Positions 50,997 to 60,769 of a stretch of DNA of 64,000 bases are shown here, one piece after another (the first letter of the stretch is position 1; each line of letters begins with the position of its first letter). The notes beneath the pieces are model-generated. The model saw only the letters and a program-made list of their open reading frames with translations. It did not search any database and was not told where the DNA came from. A program made the position numbers and the translations under genes. Location: positions 4,845,001 to 4,909,000 of the forward strand of contig AP017605.1 in NCBI GenBank assembly GCA_002356515.1, written 5' to 3'. Origin of the DNA: Mesorhizobium loti (GTDB lineage: Bacteria; Pseudomonadota; Alphaproteobacteria; Rhizobiales; Rhizobiaceae).

Positions 50997-52328
50997 TTAC
51001 ATCTTGCCATCGTCCTGGAACACCTGGGTCCAGTCCTTGACCAGGCCGTCGAGCGCATCCTTGGCCGAACCCTGGCCGGCGACGACATAGTCATGGAAGC
51101 GCTTCTGCGACGCCTGCAGCAGCGGCGCGTAGCTCGGTTCAGCCCAGAAGTCCTTCACGATGGCCATCGAGTCGAGGAAGGCCTGCGCATAGGGCTGGCT
51201 GGCCGGGAACTTCGGATCCTTGACGACCGCGTTCAGGCAGGAATAGCCGCCGAGCGACCACCACTTGGCCTGCACGTCCTTGTTGGCGAACCACTTGATG
51301 TATTTCAGCGCCGATTCGTGCTTGTCGGAATAGGACACCACCGAGATGCCCTGGCCGCCAAGCTGCGCGAACTGGGCGCCGCCGGGACCCTTTGGATTGA
51401 CGAAGTAGCCGATCTTGTCGCCGCCGACATTCTCGTCCTTCTGCAGGCCTGGCCAGGTGAAGGCGAAGTTCATGTGCATCGCCACCTGACCGGATTTGAA
51501 GGCATCGACGCCTTCACCCATGTAGCTGTTCGATGCGCCCGGAGGGGTGCAGCAGTCGTAAAGCGCCTTGTAGAATTCCAGGCCTTTGACCGAGTCGGCC
51601 GAATTCACGAAGCCTTCCATCTCGTAGGGCTTCTTCGGGTTCTCATACTGGAAGCCGTAGCTGTAGAGCACGTCCATGGCGCCCATGGTGATGCCTTCCG
51701 AGCCGCGCTCGGTGTAGATCGAGGCGCCATAGACGGTCTTGCCGTCGATCTGCCGCTTCTGGAAGAATTCGGCGATCTGCTTCAACTGGTCGAAGGTCGC
51801 CGGCGGGCCGAGATCCCAGCCGTATTTCTCCTTGAACTCCTTCTGCAGTTCCGGCTTGGAGAACCAGTCCTTGCGATAGGTCCATCCGACGACGTCGCCC
51901 ATCGCGGGCAGCGCCCAGTAGTTCGGCGTGTTCTTCGGCCATTCCGAATAGCCGACGACGGTTGCCGGCACGAAGTCGTCCATGCTGATCTTCTCCTTGT
52001 CGAAGAAGTCGTTCAGCTTGACGTAGTGGCCGTTCTCCGCCGCGCCGCCGATCCACTGGCTGTCGCCGATGATCAGGTCGCACAATTTGCCGTGCGAGTT
52101 CAGCTCGTTGAGGAAACGGTCGGCATAGTTGGTCCACGGCACGAATTCGAATTTCATGCCGATGCCGGTTTCCTTGGTAAAATCCTTGGACAGTTCGACA
52201 AGTGCGTTGGCCGGGTCCCAGGCGGCCCAGCAAAGCGTCAGGTCTTCAGCGTGCGCGGCGTTTGAGACAGCTGTCGACGCAACCATTGCTGAGGCCAGTC
52301 CCAACGCCATTTTCAAGCTCGATTTCAT
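50997..52328 (-). CDS. periplasmic solute-binding protein of the ABC importer
   Basis: 443 residues with a signal peptide (MALGLASAMVASTAVSNAAHA, about residues 7-27). Family 1 binding-protein fold: LTLCWAAWDPANALVELSKDF at the mature start, then SYMGEGVDAFKSGQVAMHMNF with aromatic residues around a sugar or polyol pocket. First gene of the operon with the dha kinases, so a glycerol, dihydroxyacetone or tetrulose-like ligand is likely by context, not shown by the sequence. GGAAGG precedes the ATG. Confidence 0.88.
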   Translation of the reverse strand: MKSSLKMALGLASAMVASTAVSNAAHAEDLTLCWAAWDPANALVELSKDFTKETGIGMKFEFVPWTNYADRFLNELNSHGKLCDLIIGDSQWIGGAAENGHYVKLNDFFDKEKISMDDFVPATVVGYSEWPKNTPNYWALPAMGDVVGWTYRKDWFSKPELQKEFKEKYGWDLGPPATFDQLKQIAEFFQKRQIDGKTVYGASIYTERGSEGITMGAMDVLYSYGFQYENPKKPYEMEGFVNSADSVKGLEFYKALYDCCTPPGASNSYMGEGVDAFKSGQVAMHMNFAFTWPGLQKDENVGGDKIGYFVNPKGPGGAQFAQLGGQGISVVSYSDKHESALKYIKWFANKDVQAKWWSLGGYSCLNAVVKDPKFPASQPYAQAFLDSMAIVKDFWAEPSYAPLLQASQKRFHDYVVAGQGSAKDALDGLVKDWTQVFQDDGKM

Positions 52329-52429
52329 GCCTTCCTCCCATTTGCGAAACGCGCCCGGATGACGGTTTCAAGAGCCCTCAACCTCTCTCCTCAGAGGCCC
52401 AAACATGGCGGCGCCAGAGCGCGGCAGAT

Positions 52430-52467
52430 GTTTAGTAATTTGTTTAGTGATGCAATTTTTACTAAAC
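52430..52467. promoter_or_regulatory. putative operator upstream of the ABC-dha operon
   Basis: GTTTAGTAA (52430-52438) is a perfect inverted repeat of TTACTAAAC (52459-52467); a near copy GTTTAGTGA (52442-52450) lies between. They sit in an AT-rich island about 100-140 bases upstream of the binding-protein ATG. A three-half-site arrangement fits a DeoR-, LacI- or GntR-type repressor. Confidence 0.6.
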
Positions 52468-52561
52468 AACGCAAGCGAATTCGTTGCTGCGCCGCAACAT
52501 GACGAAACGGGTGATTGAAATCGTTGGGAAATGATCGCCGGATGGTTTCTCCGACAGCCGC

Positions 52562-53260
52562 TCAGCCGGCCTCGCCGATGATGTTCGTCTGTGGCGTCAC
52601 CGGCCGCACAGGCGGCGCCGGCGGCAGCAAGGCGCGTATGTCGGCGAAGGGAAATGTCGGCTCGAAGCGAAAAGCCTCGGCCAGAGAACCGGGGACAGCG
52701 TTGCATTGACCGGCGCGAAATTCATTCTGGATGCGCGCCCTGTCGACATATTGTTCCGGCCGCTGTGACCGGTGCATGAGGATCGCCTGCGTCTTGATAT
52801 CCTGGTAGGCGGAAATATCGACATAGTGCGTCGGAGCAAACCCGGTGCCACCCATCGTGTCGGCATGCAGCACCGGAACCGCGAACGAGGCCGCGATGCG
52901 TACGCCGTCCGACAATGCGCGGTGGTCGGCGTGATAGTCGTTGGGCGCATGCGTGATCACCAGCTCTGGCCCGGTCTCGCGGATCAGCGTTTTCAGCGCG
53001 CCGATCAGTGCGGCATCGGCCACCAATTCGCCATCGGGAAAGTCGAGGAAGCGCGGCGCGGCACCTAGCAACGCGGCGGCCGCCATGGCTTCTTCGCGGC
53101 GAACACGGGCGAGAACGGCGGGATCACTCTTGCCGCCTCTGGCCCCATCCGTGGCCACGGCAAAAGTCAGTTCTGCGCCTTGCGCCGCATAGGCGGCCAT
53201 CGTACCGAACATGAAGATCTCGATGTCGTCCGGATGCGCACCGAGCGCCAATATCTGCAA
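52562..53260 (-). CDS. PIG-L family deacetylase
   Basis: 232 residues from TTG 53260, which has GGAG seven bases upstream; no ATG or GTG fits the family N-terminus. ILALGAHPDDIEIFMFG is the metal-binding AHPDD motif, and ITHAPNDYHADHRALS the second His motif. Zinc-dependent N-deacetylase acting on GlcNAc-type or related amides, cytosolic. Divergent from a DMT exporter gene with 27 bases between starts. The substrate is unknown. Confidence 0.85.
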   Translation of the reverse strand: MQILALGAHPDDIEIFMFGTMAAYAAQGAELTFAVATDGARGGKSDPAVLARVRREEAMAAAALLGAAPRFLDFPDGELVADAALIGALKTLIRETGPELVITHAPNDYHADHRALSDGVRIAASFAVPVLHADTMGGTGFAPTHYVDISAYQDIKTQAILMHRSQRPEQYVDRARIQNEFRAGQCNAVPGSLAEAFRFEPTFPFADIRALLPPAPPVRPVTPQTNIIGEAG

Positions 53261-53287
53261 ACGACTCTCTCCCGGAAATGGAATAAC

Positions 53288-54178
53288 GTGCCGAACGGAA
53301 TCCTGCTCGCCCTGATCGCCTATGCAAGCTATTCGGGCAGCGATGCCGTTATCAAGAGCCTGGGCGGACAGTTCACCGTCTTCGAGATCGGCTTCTTCGG
53401 CACCCTGTTTGCAGGTTTTTTCCTGTTCTTCACCCGCCCGGCGGGCGAGCGCTGGCGCGATTTCTGGCGCATGAAGCGGCCATGGGCCGTGCAGGCGCGG
53501 GCCTGGGCCGGCATCGCGTCCGGCGTGCTCAGCGTCTATGCCTTCACCCACATTCCGCTTGCCGAAGTCTACGCGCTGATCTTCCTGGCGCCTTTGCTGG
53601 TCACCATCCTGTCCACCGTCATCCTGAAGGAAAAGGTCGGCCCCTGGCGGTGGCTGGCCGTGTTTGCGGGCTTTGCCGGGGTGATGCTGGTGGTGCGGCC
53701 GGGCTTCCGCGAATTGAACCTCGGCCATTTGGCTGCCTTCGTGAACGCCTTCCTCGCCGCGACCAGCGTCATTTTGCTGCGCTCGCTCGCCCAGCAGGAG
53801 AAGCGCACGTCGATGCTCGGCGTGCTTGTCGGCTACGGCCTGCTGTTTAACGGGGCCGGCGCCGCCGCGACGTCCTTCACCTTGCCCAATGCCATGCAGC
53901 TTGTCTGGCTGGCGATGGCGGGAGCCTTCACCGCGGGCGGACAATTCATGCAGTTGCTCGCCGCCAAATACGCCCCCGCCTACCGGATCGCGCCGACGCA
54001 TTATTCGCAGATCGTCTGGGCGGTGATCCTCGGCGCGCTGTTCTTCCAGGAATATCCGGACTGGCTGTCGCTGGTCGGCCTCGCGATCGTCGGTGGGGCA
54101 GGGCTGCTGACGATGGTGCGCGAGGAGGTGCGGCTCGGCACGGTGCGCTGGAACCCGTTTGCACGGACCCGGCTTTGA
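53288..54178 (+). CDS. DMT-family (EamA) transporter
   Basis: 296 residues from GTG 53288 with ten predicted helices in two EamA repeats (LLALIAYASYSGSDAVIKSL and FVNAFLAATSVILLRSLA begin each). YAFTHIPLAEVYALIFLAPLLVTILS is the typical EamA helix pair. Exports metabolites at the inner membrane; substrate unknown. The frame remains open 36 codons upstream but that part lies over the PIG-L gene start. Confidence 0.83.
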   Translation: MPNGILLALIAYASYSGSDAVIKSLGGQFTVFEIGFFGTLFAGFFLFFTRPAGERWRDFWRMKRPWAVQARAWAGIASGVLSVYAFTHIPLAEVYALIFLAPLLVTILSTVILKEKVGPWRWLAVFAGFAGVMLVVRPGFRELNLGHLAAFVNAFLAATSVILLRSLAQQEKRTSMLGVLVGYGLLFNGAGAAATSFTLPNAMQLVWLAMAGAFTAGGQFMQLLAAKYAPAYRIAPTHYSQIVWAVILGALFFQEYPDWLSLVGLAIVGGAGLLTMVREEVRLGTVRWNPFARTRL

Positions 54179-54225
54179 GCCGGTGCCGGTTGCACGGCGA
54201 CCGTGACCGCTGATATGCGGACGCG

Positions 54226-56688
54226 ATGACGACAAGATCCCTGCCGGAGCTTCCGGTCACAGCCGTGCTGCCGGCGCTGGGCGAGGCGCTTGGCGCCGGC
54301 AACAGCGCGGTGCTGGTGGCGCCGCCCGGCGCCGGCAAGACGACGCTGGTGCCGCTGGCGCTGCTCGATGCGCCGTGGCTGGGTAAGGGCAAGATCGTGC
54401 TGCTCGAGCCGCGCCGGCTCGCCGCCCGCGCCGCCGCGCGCCGCATGGCGCAATTGCTGGATGAGGAGCCGGGCGCGACCGTCGGCTACGCCATGCGCAT
54501 GGAAAACCGCACCTCGGCCAGGACCCGCATATTGGTCGTCACCGAAGGCGTGCTGGCGCGCATGATCCTCGACGATCCGGAATTGCCCGGCGTCTCGGCG
54601 GTGATCTTCGACGAATTCCACGAGCGCTCGCTCGATGGCGATTTCGGCCTCGCGCTGGCGCTCGACGTGCAAGGCGCGCTGCGGCCGGATCTGCGGTTGC
54701 TGGTGATGTCGGCGACGCTGGATGGCGCCCGTGTCGCCAAACTCCTGTCGGGCGCACCAGTGATCGAAAGCGAAGGCCGCGCCTTTCCGGTCGACATAAG
54801 CTATGACGAACGGCCGGCTGGCGTCCCGATCGAGGACGCCATGGCCAAGGCGATCCGCGCCGCGCTTGCCGATGAGAGCGGCAGCGTGCTTGCCTTCCTG
54901 CCCGGCCAGCGCGAGATCGAGCGCACCGCCGAACGGCTGGTCGGCAAGGTCGGCGCCGATACCGACATTGTCCCGCTCTATGGCCAGCTCGACGGCAAGG
55001 CGCAGGACGCCGCGATCAAGCCGGCACCGTCGGGCCGCCGCAAGGTGGTGCTGGCAACGTCGATTGCCGAGACGTCCATCACCATCGACGGCGTGCGCGT
55101 CGTCATCGATTCCGGCCTGTCGCGCCTGCCGCGTTATGAGCCGGCAAGCGGCTTGACGCGGCTGGAAACGGTTCGCGTCAGCAAGGCTTCCGCCGACCAG
55201 CGTGCCGGCCGCGCCGGGCGCACGCAGGCCGGCGTCGCCATCCGGCTGTGGCGCGCCGAGCAGACGGCCGCACTTCCCGCCTTCACCCCGCCGGAAATCC
55301 TCGAAGCTGATCTTTCAGGCCTGTTGCTCGACTGTGCGGCCTTCGGCGTCGCCGATCCGACCGGCCTCGCCTTCCTCGATCCGCCGCCGGCGCCGGCGCT
55401 CAACGAAGCAAGGGTGCTGCTGCGTGCGCTCCATGCCATCGACGAGGCGGGGCGCCTGACGGAAGCGGGCGCTTCGATGCGCAAGCTCGCTCTGCCGGTG
55501 CGGCTGGCGCATATGGTTGCCGAGGCTGCGAAGGGCGGTTATGCCTTTGAAGCGGCCATGCTGGCCGTGCTGCTCACCGAACGCGGCCTTGGCGGCGATG
55601 GCGCCGATCTGGAGCGGCGGCTGATGCGCTTTCGCGGAGAAAGATCCCCTCGCACCACCACCGCACGGCAACTCGCGGAGAGGCTGGCCAAGCAGGTTGG
55701 CGGGGCGAAAAACAGCGAAGCTGCACCTGCGGGCTCTCTTCTGATCAACGCCTGGCCGGACCGCGTCGCCAAGGCCCGTGGCGAGCGCGGCCGCTTCGTG
55801 CTGGCCAATGGCTCCGGCGCCATGCTGGATGCCGCCGACCCGCTGGCGGGCGAGCCGTTTCTGGTCGTCGCCGACCTGCAGGGCAAGGCGCAGAATGCCC
55901 GCATCACGTCGGCGGCGGTAGTCGGCGAGGAGGACATCCGCGCCGCGCTTGATGACCGGATCGAAACACGCCGGCAAACCAGCTTCGATCGCGAGCGCCG
56001 CGCCGTGCGCGTGCGCGAAACCGTGCGCCTCGGCGCCATCACGCTCGCCGAGCGCATGCTGCCGGCTCCTTCAGGCGCCGATGCTGACCGCGCCATAACA
56101 GATGCGCTGCGCGAACACGGGCTGTCGCTGCTGAGCTGGAGCAAGGAGGCCGAGACGCTGCGCCAGCGGCTCTCCTGGCTGCATCGCGGTCTTGGCGCAC
56201 CCTGGCCCGACATGTCGGACGAAGCGCTGATAGAGCGCCTCGACGACTGGCTGCTGCCCTTCCTGTCGGGCGCCGCCTCCTTGGCCGCCATCGATCCCGG
56301 TGTCGTCTCGGCCGGCTTGGCTTCGCTCGTGCCGTATGAGCTGCAGCGCAAGGTCGATGCGCTGGCGCCAACGCATTTCGACGCCCCGTCCGGCAGCCAT
56401 GTGCCGATCCGTTATGACGGCGAATGGCCGGTGCTGGCGGTACGCGTGCAGGAGCTGTTCGGCCTCGACCGCCACCCCTCGATTGCCAACGGCATGGTGC
56501 CGCTGACACTTGAGCTGCTGTCGCCAGCACATAGGCCGATCCAGACGACACGCGACCTGCCCGGCTTCTGGCGCGGCTCCTGGGCCGACGTGCGCGCCGA
56601 CATGCGCGGCCGCTATCCCAAGCATGTCTGGCCGGAAAATCCGCTGCTTGCCGCCGCTACCGCCCGTGCCAAGCCACGCGGGACCTAG
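54226..56688 (+). CDS. hrpB: ATP-dependent helicase HrpB
   Basis: 820 residues, the HrpB length. Walker A PPGAGKTTLVPLALL near residue 35, motif II DEFHERSLDGD near residue 130, SAT motif VMSATLDGA, motif VI QRAGRAGRTQAG near residue 325, and the C-terminal HrpB domain after 500. DEAH/RHA-type helicase of unknown RNA target, cytosolic. It stands upstream of the ActS/ActR genes by 32 bases, an arrangement common in Rhizobiales. Confidence 0.93.
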   Translation: MTTRSLPELPVTAVLPALGEALGAGNSAVLVAPPGAGKTTLVPLALLDAPWLGKGKIVLLEPRRLAARAAARRMAQLLDEEPGATVGYAMRMENRTSARTRILVVTEGVLARMILDDPELPGVSAVIFDEFHERSLDGDFGLALALDVQGALRPDLRLLVMSATLDGARVAKLLSGAPVIESEGRAFPVDISYDERPAGVPIEDAMAKAIRAALADESGSVLAFLPGQREIERTAERLVGKVGADTDIVPLYGQLDGKAQDAAIKPAPSGRRKVVLATSIAETSITIDGVRVVIDSGLSRLPRYEPASGLTRLETVRVSKASADQRAGRAGRTQAGVAIRLWRAEQTAALPAFTPPEILEADLSGLLLDCAAFGVADPTGLAFLDPPPAPALNEARVLLRALHAIDEAGRLTEAGASMRKLALPVRLAHMVAEAAKGGYAFEAAMLAVLLTERGLGGDGADLERRLMRFRGERSPRTTTARQLAERLAKQVGGAKNSEAAPAGSLLINAWPDRVAKARGERGRFVLANGSGAMLDAADPLAGEPFLVVADLQGKAQNARITSAAVVGEEDIRAALDDRIETRRQTSFDRERRAVRVRETVRLGAITLAERMLPAPSGADADRAITDALREHGLSLLSWSKEAETLRQRLSWLHRGLGAPWPDMSDEALIERLDDWLLPFLSGAASLAAIDPGVVSAGLASLVPYELQRKVDALAPTHFDAPSGSHVPIRYDGEWPVLAVRVQELFGLDRHPSIANGMVPLTLELLSPAHRPIQTTRDLPGFWRGSWADVRADMRGRYPKHVWPENPLLAAATARAKPRGT

Positions 56689-56720
56689 CGCTCCTCCTTT
56701 CCCGGCTATAATCCTTGGCC

Positions 56721-58046
56721 ATGATCAACATCCTGAACACGCCCGATTTCCAGCAGAGCCAGAGGCTGCGCCTCAACACGCTGATCCGGCTGCGCTGGCT
56801 GGCTATTGTCGGCCAGAGCGTGGCGGTGCTCGTCGTCGCCTATGGGTTGAAATTCCCGCTGCCGGTCAGCCTGTGCTTTGCGCTGATCGCCTGCTCGGCC
56901 TGGATGAACCTGTTCCTGGCCTTCCGCTTTCCAGCGGCGCACCGGCTCACCCCGTTCGCTGCCTTCGGCATCCTGATCTTCGACAGCCTGCAGCTTGCCG
57001 GCCTGCTCTACATGACCGGAGGCCTGACCAATCCGTTCTCGCTGCTGATGACGGTGCCTGTCGTCATTTCGGCGACGTCGCTGCCTCTGCGCCTCACAGC
57101 TATCCTCGGCGGGCTGGTGATGCTGGCGGCCACCTTGCTGGTGTTCTTCCATCTGCCCTTGCCCTGGTACGAAGGCGCGCCGCTGGCCATGCCCTTCATC
57201 TATGTCGCCGGCATGTGGATGGCGGTGCTGTCGTCGATCGCCTTCACCGCCATCTATGCGTTCCGGGTGGCCGCCGAAGCGCGGCTTCTGGCCAATGCGC
57301 TTGCCGCGACCGAACTGGTGCTGCAGCGCGAACAGCACCTTTCGGCGCTCGACGGCCTGGCGGCGGCCGCCGCGCATGAGCTCGGCACGCCGCTCGCCAC
57401 CATCACGCTCGTCGCCAAGGAGATGGAGAAGGCGCTCGGCAGTGATCCGAAGTACGGCGAAGACGTCAAGCTGTTGCGCTCGCAGAGCGAACGCTGCCGC
57501 GAAATCCTCAAGCGCCTGACCAGCCTGTCGTCCGAAGGCGAGGCGCATCTGTCCCGCTTGCCGCTGACCTCGCTGGTCGAGGAGGTCACCGCGCCGCATC
57601 GCGACTTCGGCATCTCGATCAAGCTTCGCCCGGGCGAGCGCATCGGGCCGGAGCCGGTCGGGCGCCGCAATCCGGGCGTCATCTACGGCCTCGGCAATCT
57701 GGTCGAGAACGCCGTCGATTTCGCCCGCAAGAACGTCACCGTGCGCTGGAGCTGGGACGAGGCCGCCGTCACCTTCTCGATCATCGACGACGGGCCTGGT
57801 TTCCCGCCCGAAATCATCGACCGTATCGGCGAGCCCTATATGTCGACGCGCCAGGGCACCGAAGCCGGCGGCGGCCTGGGGCTCGGCCTGTTCATAGCCA
57901 AGACTCTGCTCGAACGCTCGGGCGCCACGCTCGATTTCCGCAATTCGAGCGGCCTGGGCGAGGGCGCCGTGGTGCAGATTTCGTGGCCGAGATCGGTCTT
58001 CCTGAATCCCGAAACGGCCCCGGCCACCATGTTTGACACTGCATAA
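56721..58046 (+). CDS. actS: redox sensor histidine kinase ActS (RegB/PrrB family)
   Basis: 441 residues with six N-terminal helices. It contains GGLTNPF near residue 107, the quinone-binding heptapeptide of RegB, and Cys in SERCREILKRL near residue 258, the redox-active position of RegB. H-box AAAHELGTPLATI near residue 218; kinase motifs NLVENAVDFA, DDGPGFPP and GGGLGLGLFIA. It senses the quinone pool and phosphorylates ActR. ATG 56721 follows a weak site; a TTG two codons earlier is possible. Confidence 0.9.
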   Translation: MINILNTPDFQQSQRLRLNTLIRLRWLAIVGQSVAVLVVAYGLKFPLPVSLCFALIACSAWMNLFLAFRFPAAHRLTPFAAFGILIFDSLQLAGLLYMTGGLTNPFSLLMTVPVVISATSLPLRLTAILGGLVMLAATLLVFFHLPLPWYEGAPLAMPFIYVAGMWMAVLSSIAFTAIYAFRVAAEARLLANALAATELVLQREQHLSALDGLAAAAAHELGTPLATITLVAKEMEKALGSDPKYGEDVKLLRSQSERCREILKRLTSLSSEGEAHLSRLPLTSLVEEVTAPHRDFGISIKLRPGERIGPEPVGRRNPGVIYGLGNLVENAVDFARKNVTVRWSWDEAAVTFSIIDDGPGFPPEIIDRIGEPYMSTRQGTEAGGGLGLGLFIAKTLLERSGATLDFRNSSGLGEGAVVQISWPRSVFLNPETAPATMFDTA

Positions 58047-58110
58047 ATTGGACAATAGCGGCGCAAAACTATATCTGCGTAAAATTAAGGCAGCAGGAAT
58101 TCTTACGACG

Positions 58111-58674
58111 ATGACAGGCGATGAAAATATTGGCGCAATGGTTGAGGGCGAGGACACCTCGCTTCTGATCGTCGATGACGACAAGCCGTTCCTCACACGC
58201 CTCGCCCGCGCCATGGAAACCAGGGGTTTTGTGGTCGAGACCGCCGAGAGCGTCGAGGAGGCCGTGGGCAAGGCCCGCGCCAATCCGCCGGCCTATGCCG
58301 TGGTTGACATGCGGCTTGGCGACGGCAACGGCCTCGATGTCGTTGCCGCCATCCGCGAGAAGCGCGAGGATTCGCGCACCATCATCCTGACCGGCTACGG
58401 CAACATCGCCACCGCGGTGACCGCGGTGAAGCTTGGCGCCGTCGACTATCTGTCGAAGCCCGCCGACGCCGACGACATCTTTGCAGCCCTCACCCGCACC
58501 TCGGGCGAGCGCGCCGCACCCCCGGAAAACCCGATGTCGGCCGACCGCGTGCGCTGGGAACATATCCAGCGCGTCTATGAAATGTGCGAGCGCAACGTCT
58601 CCGAGACCGCCCGCCGGCTCAACATGCACCGCCGCACGCTGCAGCGGATACTGGCCAAGCGCGCACCGCGCTGA
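58111..58674 (+). CDS. actR: redox response regulator ActR (RegA/PrrA family)
   Basis: 187 residues. Receiver domain LLIVDDDKPFLTRLARAME with the phospho-Asp in VVDMRLGDGNG near residue 70 and Lys in YLSKPADADD. After a Pro linker the C-terminal Fis-type helix-turn-helix NVSETARRLNMHRRTLQRIL is that of RegA. Global regulator of respiration, carbon and nitrogen fixation genes. ATG 58111 gives the usual RegA length; longer frame to 58033 overlaps actS. Confidence 0.9.
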   Translation: MTGDENIGAMVEGEDTSLLIVDDDKPFLTRLARAMETRGFVVETAESVEEAVGKARANPPAYAVVDMRLGDGNGLDVVAAIREKREDSRTIILTGYGNIATAVTAVKLGAVDYLSKPADADDIFAALTRTSGERAAPPENPMSADRVRWEHIQRVYEMCERNVSETARRLNMHRRTLQRILAKRAPR

Positions 58675-58680
58675 ACCAGC

Positions 58681-58870
58681 ATCGTCATCCTTGGGCGTAG
58701 CGACGCAAAGCGGCGCGAATACCCAAGGATCCATGCCGTGATATCAGCCGTAAAGTCCAACGGAGAAGAATTTTCCACCGCCGCAGCGCTTTGAAGTCGC
58801 GGCATGGATCCCGGGGTCTGCGCCGCGTTGCTCCGCCCCAGGATAACGAAGCGATGGGCGCTTCGGCCAA
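58681..58870. repeat. palindromic repetitive element between actR and nhaA
   Basis: ATCCTTGGG (58687-58695) pairs with CCCAAGGAT (58722-58730), and GATCCATGCCG (58728-58738) pairs with CGGCATGGATC (58800-58810). Overlapping 9-bp and 11-bp perfect stems make alternative folds, as in REP/BIME-like families of rhizobia. The remaining bases before nhaA (to 58985) show no gene. Confidence 0.65.
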
Positions 58871-58985
58871 TTTTCAATGCATAGATTACCAGTATGAAAT
58901 CGTACGCCTTGCTTCGCCAGTGATGTTGCGCATCATTGGATTACAGATTTCCGGCCAATAGGCGGGGCGGCTTAACGGAGGCGAC

Positions 58986-60182
58986 ATGCAGGATTTGAAG
59001 CAGCGGCCGGTTTCCGTCTTCCGCGAATTTCTCGACGGCGAGGCGGCCGGCGGCATCATCCTGATGGCGGCGGCGGCCCTGGCGCTGATCGTTGCCAATT
59101 CGCCGCTTGCCGAAACCTATTTCGCCGTTCTCCACGCCTATCTTGGCCCGCTCAGCGTGTCGCACTGGGTCAATGACGGGCTGATGGCGGTGTTCTTCCT
59201 GCTCGTCGGGCTGGAGATCAAGCGCGAGATGCTGGACGGCCAGTTGTCGACGTGGCCGCGCCGCGTGCTGCCCGGCATTGCCGCGGCCGGCGGTATGTTG
59301 GTTCCGGCACTGGTCTATGTCCTGGTCAACCGCGACAATTCGGCGGCACTCTCCGGCTGGGCCATCCCGACCGCCACCGACATCGCCTTCGCGCTCGGCG
59401 TGCTGTCGCTGCTCGGCAGTCGCGTGCCGGCCTCGCTGAAGGTCTTCCTGACCGCGCTTGCCATCATCGACGACCTCGGCGCCGTCATCATTATCGCCAT
59501 CTTCTACACCAGCGGCCTGTCGCTGGCCTATCTCGGTGCCGCCTTCGCCATCATTGCGGTGCTGATCGTGCTCAACCGCATGCGGGTGATGACGCTGGTG
59601 CCCTATCTCGTGCTTGGCGCGATCCTGTGGGTCCTGGTGCTGAAATCGGGCGTCCATGCCACGCTTGCCGGCGTCGCGCTGGCGCTTACCATTCCACTGG
59701 AACGCTCCGCCGGGATCGGCCACGATCTCGACCATTCGCCGCTGCACCGGCTCGAGCATGGCCTGCACAAAATCGTGCCGTTTTTCATCATTCCGATCTT
59801 CGGCTTTGCCAATGCCGGCGTTTCGCTCGCCGGCCTGAGTTTTGGCGCGCTGATCGAGCCGTTGACGCTGGGCGTCGCGGCCGGCCTCGTGGTCGGCAAG
59901 CTGGTCGGCGTGTTCGGCTCCTCGGCGCTTGCCATAAGGCTCGGCCTGGCCGACCTGCCGGCCCATGCCGGCTGGTCGCACATGCTCGGCATCTCGCTGC
60001 TCTGCGGTATCGGCTTCACCATGAGCCTGTTCATCGGCCTGCTCGCCTTCGCCAGCGATGTCGCCCTGCAGGACGCGGTCAAGGTCGGCATCCTCGCCGG
60101 CTCCTTCATCGCCGCCATCCTCGGCGCCGCGGTGCTGTTGATGGCGCCTGCCGCGGGCGGGGTGGAAGAGGAAACGGAGTAG
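58986..60182 (+). CDS. nhaA: Na+/H+ antiporter NhaA
   Basis: 398 residues with about 12 helices. [23 protein letters not shown] at the N-terminus, [15 protein letters not shown] with the first conserved Asp, and [21 protein letters not shown] with the adjacent Asp pair of the ion site. [13 protein letters not shown] is also conserved. Inner-membrane antiporter expelling Na+ for protons. AGGAGG lies nearby upstream (GGAGGCGAC). Confidence 0.94.
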   Translation: MQDLKQRPVSVFREFLDGEAAGGIILMAAAALALIVANSPLAETYFAVLHAYLGPLSVSHWVNDGLMAVFFLLVGLEIKREMLDGQLSTWPRRVLPGIAAAGGMLVPALVYVLVNRDNSAALSGWAIPTATDIAFALGVLSLLGSRVPASLKVFLTALAIIDDLGAVIIIAIFYTSGLSLAYLGAAFAIIAVLIVLNRMRVMTLVPYLVLGAILWVLVLKSGVHATLAGVALALTIPLERSAGIGHDLDHSPLHRLEHGLHKIVPFFIIPIFGFANAGVSLAGLSFGALIEPLTLGVAAGLVVGKLVGVFGSSALAIRLGLADLPAHAGWSHMLGISLLCGIGFTMSLFIGLLAFASDVALQDAVKVGILAGSFIAAILGAAVLLMAPAAGGVEEETE

Positions 60183-60206
60183 GGTGGGATTCCTGGGTTC
60201 TGCTAA

Positions 60207-60719
60207 CTACTCGCTCTCCCCCTCCAGCGCCGGCACCGACACCCCGGCCAGCTCCGCTGCCAGCAGCCGCGCCGCACCGGCCCGCGCGATGCGCAGCATC
60301 AGCGCCTTGCGCGTTGCCGCCGCCATGCGATGCTCGGGCGCCTCGCGCAGGATCTCGGCGCCATAGCCGTCGGAGAGGATGAAGCCGCACTCTTCCGGGA
60401 AGATTTCCGCCGGTACTCCGGGATGGGTGGCGAAGAAGAAGCGGTCGGAATGCAGCCGGTAATCGGGCCATTTGCGGTCGACCCGGAAATCCTCGATCGA
60501 GGATTTGATCTCGATGATCCAGATATCTCCCTGCCGGGTCAGCGCCACGAGGTCGGCGCGGCGGCCGGTGGCCAGCGACAGTTCAGGCAGCACATGCGCG
60601 CCCATTTCCATGAGCAGCCGCTGCACGCCACGCCGCACCAGCATGGCGCGCTCCGACTGGCGGCCGTCGATGAGGGGGTTGATCGCGATGGGGGAGATGA
60701 TCGGCATGGCAGGCACCAT
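60207..60719 (-). CDS. mmcB: MmcB-type putative DNA repair endonuclease
   Basis: 170 residues. RRGVQRLLMEMGAHVLPELSL followed by GRRADLVALTRQGDIWIIEIKSSIEDFRVDRKW shows a PD-(D/E)XK-like core: Asp in RADLVAL and the E-IK pair. DYRLHSDRFFFATHPGVP is strongly conserved in the MmcB family (induced with ImuABC in Caulobacter damage responses). An in-frame ATG four codons in is an alternative start. Convergent with nhaA. Confidence 0.85.
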   Translation of the reverse strand: MVPAMPIISPIAINPLIDGRQSERAMLVRRGVQRLLMEMGAHVLPELSLATGRRADLVALTRQGDIWIIEIKSSIEDFRVDRKWPDYRLHSDRFFFATHPGVPAEIFPEECGFILSDGYGAEILREAPEHRMAAATRKALMLRIARAGAARLLAAELAGVSVPALEGESE

Positions 60720-60769
60720 GCCAGATTTTGTTCACGGTTTGAACCCTTTTTGCAGGGGCGATTATATCT

